DNA from: Bacillota bacterium
GTDB taxonomy: Bacteria > Bacillota > Clostridia > Clostridiales > Clostridiaceae
DNA length: 64,000 nucleotides
Direction of reading: 5' to 3'
Assembly: GCA_030706015.1 (NCBI GenBank)
Contig: JAUZPI010000004.1
Span: 1 to 64,000, forward strand
The notes below the pieces were generated by a model. The model worked only from the letters and a program-made list of their open reading frames with translations, searched no databases and was not told the DNA's origin. Positions 34,524 through 43,237 of the stretch are shown piece after piece. Position 1 is the stretch's first letter. The number at the start of each line of letters is the position of its first letter. The translations under genes were made by a program, and so were the position numbers.

Positions 34524-35807
34524 TTATTCAACGTCTACAGCTGAAAGCAACTCATTAGACTCTTTTTCTACTTCAGGGACCTTTAGAAGTATAAATCCAC
34601 CTATAATAAATAGAATCAATATACTAAACAAACCATTACTAGATTTTCCGGTTATTTGAGTTACAATAGCGACTATTAATGGTCCCATAATAGAGGCAAA
34701 TCTCCCGAAGATATTAAAAAATCCAAAGAATTCATTATTTTTATTCTTAGGCACCAGTTTTCCAAAATAGGATCTGCTTAAGGCTTGTATTCCACCTTGA
34801 GAAGTTCCTACCAGCATAGCTAGAACCCAAAAACCTAAAGCTGAATGAATAAAGTTTGCATAGATACAAATAAAGGAGTATATGATTATGCCTACATAAA
34901 GCATTGTTTTTCCTTTAAATATTTCAGATAATTTTCCAAAGATAATTGCACAAGGAAAGGCTACTATTTGAGTAAGCAGCAGTATAATAAGCATGCTTGA
35001 GGAGCTAATACCTAAGTCCGCACCATAGGAAGTAGCCATAGTAATAACAGTATTTACTCCATCAATGAAAAAGAAATAAGCTATGAGAAATACAACTATA
35101 TTTTTATACATACCTATGTTTTTTATGGTTAAGGCTAGTCTTTTAAAGCTGTTAACTAAAACCGCAGGCTCTTTTTCTATACCATATACTTGTTTTACAT
35201 TTCTCACTATTGGTATAGCGAATATAGCACACCATACAGCAGTTATTACAAAACATAATTTGCAAGCAGTAGCTATGGAAATTGGAATAATGTGCAGCTG
35301 AGCAAGTATAACTATAGTCATACAAATTGCGAAGGCCACCACATTTCCCAGGTATCCAGCAGCATAGCCTATAGAGGATAACATGTCCATTTTGTCTTTA
35401 GAGGTTACATCGATTAAAAAGGCGTCATAGAATATATTGCTTCCGGAATTACCTATGGTACTTATTATGAAGAACACTATCAATAGAATCCAGGAATACT
35501 CAGGTACTATGCCAAGTAAAGCTGTAAATATTATTCCAATAACACAGAATACCTGAAAGAATTTCATCTTATAACCTTTATAGTCTGCTATAGTTCCTAG
35601 AATAGGAGCAGCTATAGCAATAAGCAATCTGCCTATAGAATTGGAATATCCCCAATAAGCAGTGGACATGGATGGAGAACCACCCGAATTTTCAAGAACC
35701 ATTCTAAAATATATAGGCAGTATAGTGGTAATAATTATCATACTATAGGTAGAAATAGTGCAATCATATAGTATCCAGCTTCTTTCTGCCTTATTGTACT
35801 TACCCAT
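34524..35807 (-). CDS. MFS transporter of the UMF1 (Atg22-like) family
   Basis: A 427-aa membrane protein with twelve hydrophobic segments. The start NKAERSWILYDCTISTYSM and the middle FYDAFLIDVTSKDKMD plus GTSQGGIQALSRSYFGKLVP are patterns of the UMF1/Atg22-like MFS proteins, which are found widely in bacteria and have unknown substrates. It starts at ATG 35807 behind AAAGGAGAG and lies 22 bp after the phosphodiesterase gene in the same direction, so they are probably co-transcribed. Confidence 0.85.
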   Translation of the reverse strand: MGKYNKAERSWILYDCTISTYSMIIITTILPIYFRMVLENSGGSPSMSTAYWGYSNSIGRLLIAIAAPILGTIADYKGYKMKFFQVFCVIGIIFTALLGIVPEYSWILLIVFFIISTIGNSGSNIFYDAFLIDVTSKDKMDMLSSIGYAAGYLGNVVAFAICMTIVILAQLHIIPISIATACKLCFVITAVWCAIFAIPIVRNVKQVYGIEKEPAVLVNSFKRLALTIKNIGMYKNIVVFLIAYFFFIDGVNTVITMATSYGADLGISSSSMLIILLLTQIVAFPCAIIFGKLSEIFKGKTMLYVGIIIYSFICIYANFIHSALGFWVLAMLVGTSQGGIQALSRSYFGKLVPKNKNNEFFGFFNIFGRFASIMGPLIVAIVTQITGKSSNGLFSILILFIIGGFILLKVPEVEKESNELLSAVDVE

Positions 35808-35829
35808 TCAAATCTCTCCTTTTAAATAA

Positions 35830-37134
35830 TTAATCTACCAATAATTCATGTAAAATCCGTCCATCTGTATCGGTTAATTGAACTCCTAGCAATTTAGCCA
35901 TAGTTGGACCTTCATCTACTAGATTCATTTCATCAATAATCACACCTGTTTTTATACCTCTCCCAGCTGCGATAAATACAGTTGTGTAGTCAATCTTAAA
36001 TGGTGAATATCCGTGAGTTGATTTGGTATAGTGAAATAAGTTAGCGTCCAGCTCGTTAGGTATTTCTTCAATTATTTTTCCTTCTACCTTATCTTGAAAA
36101 TAAAATCCCGTACTAGCCTCTAGCATAAGAGCGCATTCAGGGTCTGCGCCTAGTTCTATGGCGGAGGACTGAGAAAATATAGACTCAATACAATTATGCT
36201 GTCTATTAAAATCATTAATTAAATTGTATATTTGGGTTATTAGTTCAGGATCATTGTTTTTAACATACAAGTAAGCGGAACCGTCACAATTTTTTACTAT
36301 TGCTTTATAGCTTTTTATGAAACCATTCCTATTAGTTCTTATATATCCATTCTCTTTTAAAAGTACATTAAGGTTAATTATCTTATTTTCATCCAGACTA
36401 CTGTGATCACCTAGAATAACAATAGTAGAATCCTCATATATACCATTTGCTTTTAAGGCATCTACAATATCTCCTATTCTGCTATCATGTCTTTCAAGTG
36501 CTTGTTTTGCTTCTCTTGAGTGAAAGCCGTGCTGATGTCTTATTGTATCTAGGTCAGTATAATGAACTAATGTTAAATCCGGTCTTTTGTGTTTTATTGT
36601 ATAAAGTAGTGATTGATGTGTGAAATTATCTAGATTAGGCTGTTTTAACCTATCTCTTAGATATCCAAATTCTTTATCTAATTTATATTGATAAATAGGG
36701 CTTCCATTAAGCAAGGATACTAATGTTTGATTTTGCCAATGTCTATTTGCAAATATTTCAGGCATATTGTACTGTATTCTTGATTTTGCTGTTACTGGCC
36801 ATAGTAAGGCAGCAACCTTCATGCCATTATCTATAGCTAGGTCATAAAAGGTTTGGCATTTTATCTGATGTCTAAACCAATACCAATCGGGAGATTTCAT
36901 ATTTGGCAGCAATAAAGTATTATTTATAATTCCGTGATTTTTAGGATATTTACCAGTAACAATACTGGCATGAGCAGGATAGGTAAGTGAAGGATATACG
37001 CTATAAACCTTTTTTGAATAAGAAGCCGAATTAAGCAGGGTTTTAAAATTAGGCAGCTGACTTATGTACTCAAAATCAAGGGTAGATAGTCCATCCAGAG
37101 AAATAACAAATAGGAATTTTGTCATTCTATCCAT
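35830..37134 (-). CDS. Alkaline phosphatase-superfamily phosphodiesterase (ectonucleotide-pyrophosphatase-like)
   Basis: A 434-aa metal-dependent phosphodiesterase of the alkaline phosphatase superfamily. The metal/nucleophile pattern is clear: D14 in SLDGLS, the threonine in SLTYPAHAS, DLDTIRHQHG with two metal ligands, and LGDHS later. No signal peptide is visible, so it is probably cytoplasmic or peripheral. The family cleaves nucleotide or phosphodiester substrates; the exact one is unknown. The start is ATG 37134 behind AAGGGG. It heads the leftward pair with the MFS gene and lies directly inside inverted repeat copy B. Confidence 0.85.
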   Translation of the reverse strand: MDRMTKFLFVISLDGLSTLDFEYISQLPNFKTLLNSASYSKKVYSVYPSLTYPAHASIVTGKYPKNHGIINNTLLLPNMKSPDWYWFRHQIKCQTFYDLAIDNGMKVAALLWPVTAKSRIQYNMPEIFANRHWQNQTLVSLLNGSPIYQYKLDKEFGYLRDRLKQPNLDNFTHQSLLYTIKHKRPDLTLVHYTDLDTIRHQHGFHSREAKQALERHDSRIGDIVDALKANGIYEDSTIVILGDHSSLDENKIINLNVLLKENGYIRTNRNGFIKSYKAIVKNCDGSAYLYVKNNDPELITQIYNLINDFNRQHNCIESIFSQSSAIELGADPECALMLEASTGFYFQDKVEGKIIEEIPNELDANLFHYTKSTHGYSPFKIDYTTVFIAAGRGIKTGVIIDEMNLVDEGPTMAKLLGVQLTDTDGRILHELLVD

Positions 37135-37155
37135 AAAATTACCCCTTAAGCTAGA

Positions 37156-37288
37156 TTTATCCGATGACTACCAGCCGTAATACTCCCGCTTATTTAAGCG
37201 GGGGATAACGGCTGGTACGTCCATGGATAACGATTTCTAACCTTCAGATGGGGTCTAAAACCCTACCCGAAGCTAAGAACTCTGTTTA
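37156..37288 (-). repeat. 133-bp structured repeat, copy B (inverted relative to copy A)
   Basis: This is the reverse complement of copy A at 32486-32618, same length, about 10 differences. Its long hairpin is better preserved: CCAGCCGTTAT and CCCCCGCTT pair with AAGCGGGAGTATTACGGCTGG, so changes are partly compensatory. Together the two copies bracket the ABC-F/MFS/phosphodiesterase genes as a 4.8-kb inverted-repeat segment. It carries no open reading frame. Confidence 0.85.
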
Positions 37289-37378
37289 TTAATATATTAA
37301 TAGTATTGCCTTTATTTTATGGCAGTATTAAGATTAGATGAAGATAATATTAAATAATTTAAGAGGTATGCTAATGGT

Positions 37379-38269
37379 TTATAGCATACCTTTTTTCAAT
37401 AATCTATCAAGGAACAGTGAAGCTAGCTTAGAAACGCTATTTTCTTTATGTACTAAATAGGAAAAATATCTATTGTATTGAGTCTTTGTAGGAATTATTT
37501 TTAATTCATTTTTTTTAACAGCTTCATTTACCACTAGAGATGAGATAAAGGTTATTCCTAAGTTGTTTTTAACAGCTTCTTTAATTGCGTAATTACTGCC
37601 TAGGATTATTAAGTTTTTTGGTGAAATTCCTTCATGATCTAAGAATATCTTTAGGTTCTCTCCAGTGCCGGAACCTTCCTCCCTATTTATCCAGGTTTGA
37701 TCTGACAAGTGTTCCTTTAATGTGATTTCTTCATTATCTTCATAGGGATAGGAATTTGGCACTACCAGCACCATGGTATCCTTGTAGAAGTTACCGTGTC
37801 TATAATTATGAACCGGAACAGTCCCCTCTATTAAAGCAATGTCAATGTCGTAATTTTTAAATTTAGTATATATGTCCTTTGTATTATGTATGGTAACCTC
37901 AAGCTTTATGTTAGGAAACTCTTTAACAAAGTCGCCTAATATAGAGGGCAGCAAAAATTCTCCAATAGTCATACTAGAACCAAGCTTTAGGGTGCCAGAA
38001 GGACTGTTGTGATAATTGCTTAATTCTTCTTTAGTTTCTTCTAGAATAGTTACTAATTGTTTTGCTCTCTTATAAAGCATTTCTCCTGTTTGTGTTATAA
38101 ATATATTTCTTTGCTTATTAGATCTCTCTATAAGAGTGGTATTAAAGTACTTTTCAAGTCGAGCTATATGTAGGCTTACACTGGGCTGAGACATATTAAT
38201 AGAGCTTGCAGCTTTGGTAAAGCTTTTTTCATCTACTACAGCTATAAAGGTCTTTAGTTCATCTATCAA
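37379..38269 (-). CDS. LysR-family regulator, probably of the sulfite/nitrite reductase
   Basis: A 296-aa LysR-type regulator. The DNA-binding domain is at 1-62 (FIAVVDEKSFTKAASSINM, SQPSVSLHIARLEK), and the ligand-binding domain follows with the typical GTLKLGSSMTIGEFLLP opening. It resembles the CysL/CbbR-type subgroup. The start is TTG 38269, behind AAGGTG at a 6-base gap; the ATG at 38287 lacks a site. It is divergent from the reductase gene with a perfect-looking 35-bp operator between, so it is a likely activator of that gene. Confidence 0.88.
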   Translation of the reverse strand: MIDELKTFIAVVDEKSFTKAASSINMSQPSVSLHIARLEKYFNTTLIERSNKQRNIFITQTGEMLYKRAKQLVTILEETKEELSNYHNSPSGTLKLGSSMTIGEFLLPSILGDFVKEFPNIKLEVTIHNTKDIYTKFKNYDIDIALIEGTVPVHNYRHGNFYKDTMVLVVPNSYPYEDNEEITLKEHLSDQTWINREEGSGTGENLKIFLDHEGISPKNLIILGSNYAIKEAVKNNLGITFISSLVVNEAVKKNELKIIPTKTQYNRYFSYLVHKENSVSKLASLFLDRLLKKGML

Positions 38270-38297
38270 AATTATCACCTTACTCATTAATAATATT

Positions 38298-38332
38298 AAT
38301 AGGTATAATAAAAAATATCTATTATACTTATT
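38298..38332. promoter_or_regulatory. LysR operator in the divergent intergenic region
   Basis: AATAGGTATAATA (38298-38310) and TATTATACTTATT (38320-38332) form a 13-bp inverted repeat with one mismatch around a 9-base spacer, between the LysR and the reductase starts. Confidence 0.7.
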
Positions 38333-38408
38333 GGTTAAAAATCAGTATACTATCATTAGAGTAAGGTTGCAAGAAGAGGTACATAGTAATTATTATGGGA
38401 GTGATATT

Positions 38409-39959
38409 ATGCAAAATTTAAAAGAGATTCTGTTAAATGAAATTGATGGATTTAATGAATATGGTCATAAATTTATAAATGGCGAAGTAAGTAAAATGGA
38501 CTTTAAGCATGCTTCAGGAGGAATGGGTGTATATGCTCATCGCAGCGGTAAAGAGTTTATGGTAAGACTTAGAATCCCATCAGGGATAACCTCCATAGAA
38601 GAGTTTAAAACAGTTTATGACTTTGCAAAAAAATATAATTTGGGCGGCATACATCTTACAACTCGTCAAGCTATTCAATTACATGGATTAAATATAGATG
38701 AAATTTGCGAAGTGATGAGAGATGCATTAGAAAAGGATATATATACAAGAGGTGCAGGAGGAAATTTCCCGAGAAATGTGGCAATATCTCCATTATCAGG
38801 AGTAGATCCAGAGGAAGCTTTTGATGTAACACCTTATGCTTTAGCAGTTGGGAATCACTTTTTGAAAAAAATATATACCTATAAACTGCCAAGAAAATTG
38901 AAGGTATCATTTTCAAGCAGCAGTGAGGATGGTTCCCATGCTACAATTGCTGACCAAGGATTTTTGGCAGTAAAAGAAGATGGAAAAGAGTATTTTAAGG
39001 TATACATAGGCGGAGGCCTCGGGAGAAATCCCAAATTGGCCGTGGAATTAGGAGAACTAGTTAATCCAGAGGATGTACTATATCATATTGAGGCAATAAC
39101 AAATTTATTTATAGCTGAAGGTGACTACAATAATAAAGGGAAAGCTCGTATAAGATATATACTAGATAGAATGGGTGAAGAAGAATTTATAAAATGCTAT
39201 AAAAAGCATTTAGTGGAAGTAAAGAAAAATGGAGAGTTAGAGCTAAAGCTTGAACAAAAAAGCTGCAATAAAGCAGGTGTTGAAACTAAGGTAAGCCATC
39301 CAAGATTATTTGCTCAAAAGCAAAAAGGACTATACAGTGTATATTTACATCCAATGGGTGGACAATTGAAAATAGAAGATTTCAAACTTCTTTTAGATGA
39401 GATAGAAAATATTGAAGATGTGGAAATAAGACTGTCTATGTCAGAAGGACTCTATATTAGAAATCTTAATGGTACAGAGGCAGAAAATCTATTAAAGATA
39501 ACTGAAGGCATGGGTGGAAATACTAGACTAGAACAATCTACGGCATGTATAGGTGTGCCAACCTGTCAAATAGGAGTCTTAGAAAGTCAAGAAACTTTAA
39601 ACAAAGTAATTGAATACTTCAGAGAAAAGAATTTTACCAAGGATGTGCTGCCTAAGCTGCATATATCAGGCTGTCCAAATTCCTGCGGTGTACATGAAAT
39701 AGGAAGTATCGGATTCTGTGGTAAGGTGAAAAGAGTTAACGATGCAACTGCAAATGTGTTTGAAGTGCATATTGGTGGTAACTTAGGAATAGGCAAGACC
39801 AGACTTGGAGATTATTATGGTGATATATTACAGGAAAAGGTGCCGGAATTCCTATATGAACTAGCTAATGTTGTAGATAGTTCCAATATAGAGTTTTATG
39901 CTTGGCTAGAAAATAGTCAAGAAGAAATGAAAGTGTTATTCGAAAAGCATAAGGTTTGA
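38409..39959 (+). CDS. Ferredoxin-type nitrite/sulfite reductase
   Basis: A 516-aa siroheme-[4Fe-4S] reductase that makes ammonia from nitrite or sulfide from sulfite with low-potential electrons. Four cluster/siroheme cysteines are visible: C380 and C386 (TACIGVPTCQIG) and C422 and C426 (SGCPNSCG). Substrate-binding arginines lie in MVRLRIPSG, TTRQAIQLHG and TRGAGGNFPRN. The start is ATG 38409 behind GGGAGTG, not the upstream frame that begins in the LysR gene. Nitrite and sulfite cannot be distinguished by eye; the CysL-like neighbour leans to assimilatory sulfite reduction. Confidence 0.88.
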   Translation: MQNLKEILLNEIDGFNEYGHKFINGEVSKMDFKHASGGMGVYAHRSGKEFMVRLRIPSGITSIEEFKTVYDFAKKYNLGGIHLTTRQAIQLHGLNIDEICEVMRDALEKDIYTRGAGGNFPRNVAISPLSGVDPEEAFDVTPYALAVGNHFLKKIYTYKLPRKLKVSFSSSSEDGSHATIADQGFLAVKEDGKEYFKVYIGGGLGRNPKLAVELGELVNPEDVLYHIEAITNLFIAEGDYNNKGKARIRYILDRMGEEEFIKCYKKHLVEVKKNGELELKLEQKSCNKAGVETKVSHPRLFAQKQKGLYSVYLHPMGGQLKIEDFKLLLDEIENIEDVEIRLSMSEGLYIRNLNGTEAENLLKITEGMGGNTRLEQSTACIGVPTCQIGVLESQETLNKVIEYFREKNFTKDVLPKLHISGCPNSCGVHEIGSIGFCGKVKRVNDATANVFEVHIGGNLGIGKTRLGDYYGDILQEKVPEFLYELANVVDSSNIEFYAWLENSQEEMKVLFEKHKV

Positions 39960-40261
39960 TTATCTAAATATTCAAATTAGAGTAATATAGTGATATTAAG
40001 TTGCTTGAATTGAAGAAGAATAAATAGGTTCTTTACAGCATACAGTTATAATCACAGTGTAATAAACAAAGAACAAGCATAATTTAATAGAAATACTAGT
40101 GCCGCAAAGCTACTTTTAAAGTAATTTTGCGGCACTTATATTTTATTAGGTACTTAGTAGGATGGTATAAGATGCTAAATGCTTTTATTTTATAATATAT
40201 ATGTGATAATATTTATTATAAAGTAGGACATAATTTATATAAATATATAGGAGTGGAAATT
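39960..40261. other. Intergenic region after the reductase
   Basis: No gene seen in these 302 bp apart from a terminator at 40098-40140. The rest is AT-rich promoter-like sequence for the Fic gene. Confidence 0.5.
40098..40145 (+). terminator. Terminator after the reductase
   Basis: AGTGCCGCAAA at 40098 pairs with TTTTGCGGCACT ending 40136, followed by TATATTTTATT. Confidence 0.8.
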
Positions 40262-40996
40262 ATGTTTAAAGATATTGATAAAAAAAAGAAGCTACTAGAC
40301 AGTAAAAGGCCATTAGCTAGAAGTGCTGTAGAAAATTTAAAAAAGTATTTTGATTTAGAACTCACTTATAACTCCAATGCAATAGAAGGAAATACCCTCA
40401 CAATAACCGAAACGAAGGTGATTTTAGAAGACGGGTTAACTATTGGAAAGGGCAAAAGTCTAAGAGAGCATCTAGAAGTAATTAACCACAAGGAAGCAAT
40501 AGATTATATTGATGATATTGTAAGCAAGAATATAGATATATCAGAAAGAGTAATAAAAGATTTACATTATATAATATTAAAAAGTATAGATAATAAAAAT
40601 GCAGGAGAATATAGGCAAAGCAATGTATTAATAAGCGGCAGTCAGCATAAACCTGTGGAACATTATTTAGTAAAGGAAAGAATGCAGGAACTTATAGATT
40701 GGTATAATAAAAATCAAGATATATTACATCCTATTGAGTTGGCTGCTGAATTTCATTTTAGGTATGTTTATATTCATCCCTTTATTGACGGAAATGGAAG
40801 AACCGCAAGACTATTAATGAATTTAATTCTTATGAGAAATGGATATCCGTTAACAGTAGTAAAAACAGAAAATAGAGATGAGTATATGAAAGCATTGGAG
40901 AAAGCTAGTATTGGGGGTAAACTCGATGATTTTATATATATAATTAAAGATGCGGTAGACAAGAGTTTGGATATATATTTATATATTACAGGCTAG
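40262..40996 (+). CDS. Fic-domain protein (AMP-transferase)
   Basis: A 244-aa Fic/DOC protein that transfers AMP or another nucleotide to a target hydroxyl. The catalytic motif HPFIDGNGRTAR is at 172-183 (H172). The inhibitory motif [S/T]xxxE[G/N] appears N-terminally as SNAIEG at 38-43, the class II arrangement, so it is probably self-inhibited. There is no toxin-partner gene next to it and the next gene is MYG1. The start is ATG 40262 behind AGGAGTGG, preferred over a GTG at 40253. Target unknown. Confidence 0.9.
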   Translation: MFKDIDKKKKLLDSKRPLARSAVENLKKYFDLELTYNSNAIEGNTLTITETKVILEDGLTIGKGKSLREHLEVINHKEAIDYIDDIVSKNIDISERVIKDLHYIILKSIDNKNAGEYRQSNVLISGSQHKPVEHYLVKERMQELIDWYNKNQDILHPIELAAEFHFRYVYIHPFIDGNGRTARLLMNLILMRNGYPLTVVKTENRDEYMKALEKASIGGKLDDFIYIIKDAVDKSLDIYLYITG

Positions 40997-41011
40997 AAAG
41001 CAGGTGATACA

Positions 41012-41956
41012 ATCGATACTAAAAAACAGTTTAGAAGAATAGGTACCCACGATGGCAGATTCCACGCAGATGAAGTGATGGCAACTGCCATTCTAAAACA
41101 AATCTTTGATGTGGAGTTGACTAGAACTAGAGACTCAAAGGTATTAAATGAATTGGATATAGTATATGACGTAGGAGGAGGCGAATTTGACCATCATGGC
41201 CTGGAAAAGGTATATAGAGATGATGAAATACCATTTGCAGCTTGCGGTTTAATCTGGAGAGAGTTTGGAAAAGATGTGGTGCGTTTTAAAGAGCCAGCCT
41301 TGGATGACTCAGGAATTGAATCAATACTTAACTATGTTGATAGAGTTTTAATGGAAGGCATAGATGCTCTAGATAATGGAGTGAGAATAGGAGAGGATGG
41401 AATACCATTAACTCATATATCGTCTATCATTTCAGGTTTTAATACTCCATGGTATTTAGAAGAGGATGAGAATCAGAAGTTTAATGAGGCTGTTGAATTA
41501 TCAGAGGTAGTTTTAGTAAATACAATTAATCGAAAACTATCAGTTATAAAAGCAAGAGATAATATAATAAAAGCCTATGAAAGCAGAGAAATTCCTCAAG
41601 TTTTAGTACTTGATGAATTTTGTCCTTGGGGAGAGGCACTGCAGGACATTGACAAAGAGGATGAAGTGCTTTTTATAGTTTATCCAAGGAAAGACGGTTA
41701 TGCATTGCAAACTGTCAGGGTACGAGGAGAGGATAAGAAAAAGCTCCCTAAGTCCTGGGCAGGTAAAAGAGATGAAGAGCTGGCAGCAGTAACTAGTGTA
41801 CCAGATGCAGTATTTTGTCACTCGGCAAGATTTATGGCAGTAACTAAGTCTTTCCAAGGGATAATGAAATTTGCGAAACTTGCTCTAGATGAACCAGTGG
41901 AAGTAAAAAAGGTTAGTTTCTTTGAATTTATTAAAAGAATGTTTTTCAAAAGATAA
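41012..41956 (+). CDS. MYG1-family (DHH-like) protein with an apparent ATC start
   Basis: A 314-aa putative metal-dependent phosphoesterase or exonuclease of the MYG1 family. The N-terminal motif IGTHDGRFHADEVMAT and the later DVGGGEFDHHG hold the metal-binding His/Asp residues. No ATG, GTG or TTG precedes the first motif in this frame: the frame is closed by the Fic stop at 40994 and the first candidate starts are ATC 41012 or ATA. AGGTGA lies 5 bases before ATC 41012. The first ordinary start (GTG 41075) would delete the conserved THDGRFHADE motif, so a rare ATC start or a mutated ATG is the best explanation. It is 15 bp after the Fic gene. Confidence 0.75.
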   Translation: MDTKKQFRRIGTHDGRFHADEVMATAILKQIFDVELTRTRDSKVLNELDIVYDVGGGEFDHHGLEKVYRDDEIPFAACGLIWREFGKDVVRFKEPALDDSGIESILNYVDRVLMEGIDALDNGVRIGEDGIPLTHISSIISGFNTPWYLEEDENQKFNEAVELSEVVLVNTINRKLSVIKARDNIIKAYESREIPQVLVLDEFCPWGEALQDIDKEDEVLFIVYPRKDGYALQTVRVRGEDKKKLPKSWAGKRDEELAAVTSVPDAVFCHSARFMAVTKSFQGIMKFAKLALDEPVEVKKVSFFEFIKRMFFKR

Positions 41957-41959
41957 TTA

Positions 41960-42001
41960 ACAGCTACTATCTAACGCTATTATGCGGCAGATAGTAGCTG
42001 T
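41960..42001 (+). terminator. Terminator after the MYG1 gene
   Basis: ACAGCTACTATCT (41960-41972) pairs perfectly with AGATAGTAGCTGT (41989-42001); no clear T run follows. Confidence 0.65.
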
Positions 42002-42036
42002 ATATCTATAAAGAGGGTATTTGAGGAGGTAGATTA

Positions 42037-42384
42037 ATGAATGTTTCTTCTGGGTTAGGTTTCGCTCCTCTAGCAAGAGTACCAATTTACTGTGCGACAA
42101 AAGCAGCACTTCATTCCTTTTGCTTAACTCTTAGACATCAACTTCAAGATACAAATATAAAGGTCTTTGAACTTATACCGCCAATAGTTGATACAGAGCT
42201 AAATAGTGAGGGACGTAAAAAGATAAATTTTACTGCAGATATAAAACCAGCTGATTTTGCAGCAGCTATGGTAGAAGGTATCAAAAACGATAAATTTGAA
42301 ATTGGCTATGGTACTGCTGAAGGTATGAGAATGGCATCAAGAGAAGAATTAGATAAGAGATTTCAGATGATGAATAGAAGATAA
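42037..42384 (+). pseudogene. N-terminally truncated short-chain dehydrogenase (DltE-like)
   Basis: A 115-aa fragment of a short-chain dehydrogenase/reductase. The catalytic region NVSSGLGF, Y18-x3-K22 (YCATKAALHSF) and the C-terminal half are intact, but the Rossmann nucleotide-binding half (about 130 residues) is missing. A good ribosome site GAGGAGG lies 10 bases before the ATG, as if an internal deletion joined the original start signal to the middle of the gene. It cannot bind NAD(P) as read, so I treat it as a remnant. Confidence 0.75.
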
Positions 42385-42394
42385 TATTTAATAG

Positions 42395-42421
42395 AAAAAG
42401 CTAGCTGAGGTTAGCTTTTGT
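42395..42421 (+). terminator. Terminator
   Basis: AAAAGCTA at 42396 pairs with TTAGCTTTT at 42411-42419 around gctgagg, followed by GTTATTT. Confidence 0.65.
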
Positions 42422-42520
42422 TATTTAATTGAAAAAATAATGGTATAATTTTGTGGATGGATTTTGAAAAAATATAAACTATAGTATGTTTTTTAAGGGG
42501 CAGTTATAGGGGGAGTTAAT

Positions 42521-43237
42521 ATGTACAAGTTAATGCTTATAGAGGATGATATAAAATTGAGAGAACTTACTAAGGAGTATATTGAAAAGTTTGGATATGA
42601 TGTATTTGAGATAAAGGAGTTCCATAATATCGAGGAGCAGTTTAAAGAGTTGAAACCAGATATAGTTTTGTTAGATATTAATTTGCCATACTTTGATGGT
42701 TTTTATCTATGCAGAGCCATTAGAAAAGAATCCAATATCCCTATAATAATTACTTCAGCTAGAAGCGGTGATATGGATCAGGTTATGGCTATTGAATTAG
42801 GAGCAGACGATTATATTACTAAGCCCTTTAAATTTGAAATACTCCTGGCGAAGATAAAAGCAGCACTTAGGAGAGCCTATGGGGAGTATTCTGCAAAGGA
42901 GGATATTCTTAAGGTTAATAAACTGATTCTTGATGAGAACAGCTTTAAGATGAGCTATGGAGAGAAGTGTGTGGAGCTAAGTAAAAATGAATATAAGCTG
43001 GTAAAAAAGTTTATAGAAAACAAGGACAGGTTTATTTCAAGAGAAGAGCTTTTTAAGGAGCTTTGGGATTACAGCACCTTTGTTGATGATAATACCCTTA
43101 CAGTAAATGTGACTAGGATAAAAAATAAGTTTTTGGAGCTTGGATTAAGGGATATCATAAAAACCAAAAGAGGAGTTGGATACATATTTAATTATGCAGT
43201 AATTGAGGTTGAGGGGGATAAAGGTAATGCTCATTAA
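42521..43237 (+). CDS. OmpR-family response regulator of a Bce-type module
   Basis: A 238-aa response regulator with receiver domain (1-118; acidic E8-D9-D10, phospho-acceptor D52, K101 in ITKPFKFE) and winged-helix DNA-binding domain (about 130-225, RGVGYIFNY). It belongs with the short histidine kinase and ABC transporter that follow, in the BceRSAB order that senses and detoxifies cell-wall-active peptides such as bacitracin. The start is ATG 42521 with GGGGG 9 bases upstream. It overlaps the kinase by 11 bp. Confidence 0.9.
   Translation: MYKLMLIEDDIKLRELTKEYIEKFGYDVFEIKEFHNIEEQFKELKPDIVLLDINLPYFDGFYLCRAIRKESNIPIIITSARSGDMDQVMAIELGADDYITKPFKFEILLAKIKAALRRAYGEYSAKEDILKVNKLILDENSFKMSYGEKCVELSKNEYKLVKKFIENKDRFISREELFKELWDYSTFVDDNTLTVNVTRIKNKFLELGLRDIIKTKRGVGYIFNYAVIEVEGDKGNAH

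Noticed and set aside
32486..37288. The two 133-bp repeats as a CRISPR array or tRNA genes
   Set aside because: There are only two copies, inverted and 4.7 kb apart, with no spacers, and the hairpins do not fold as a cloverleaf.
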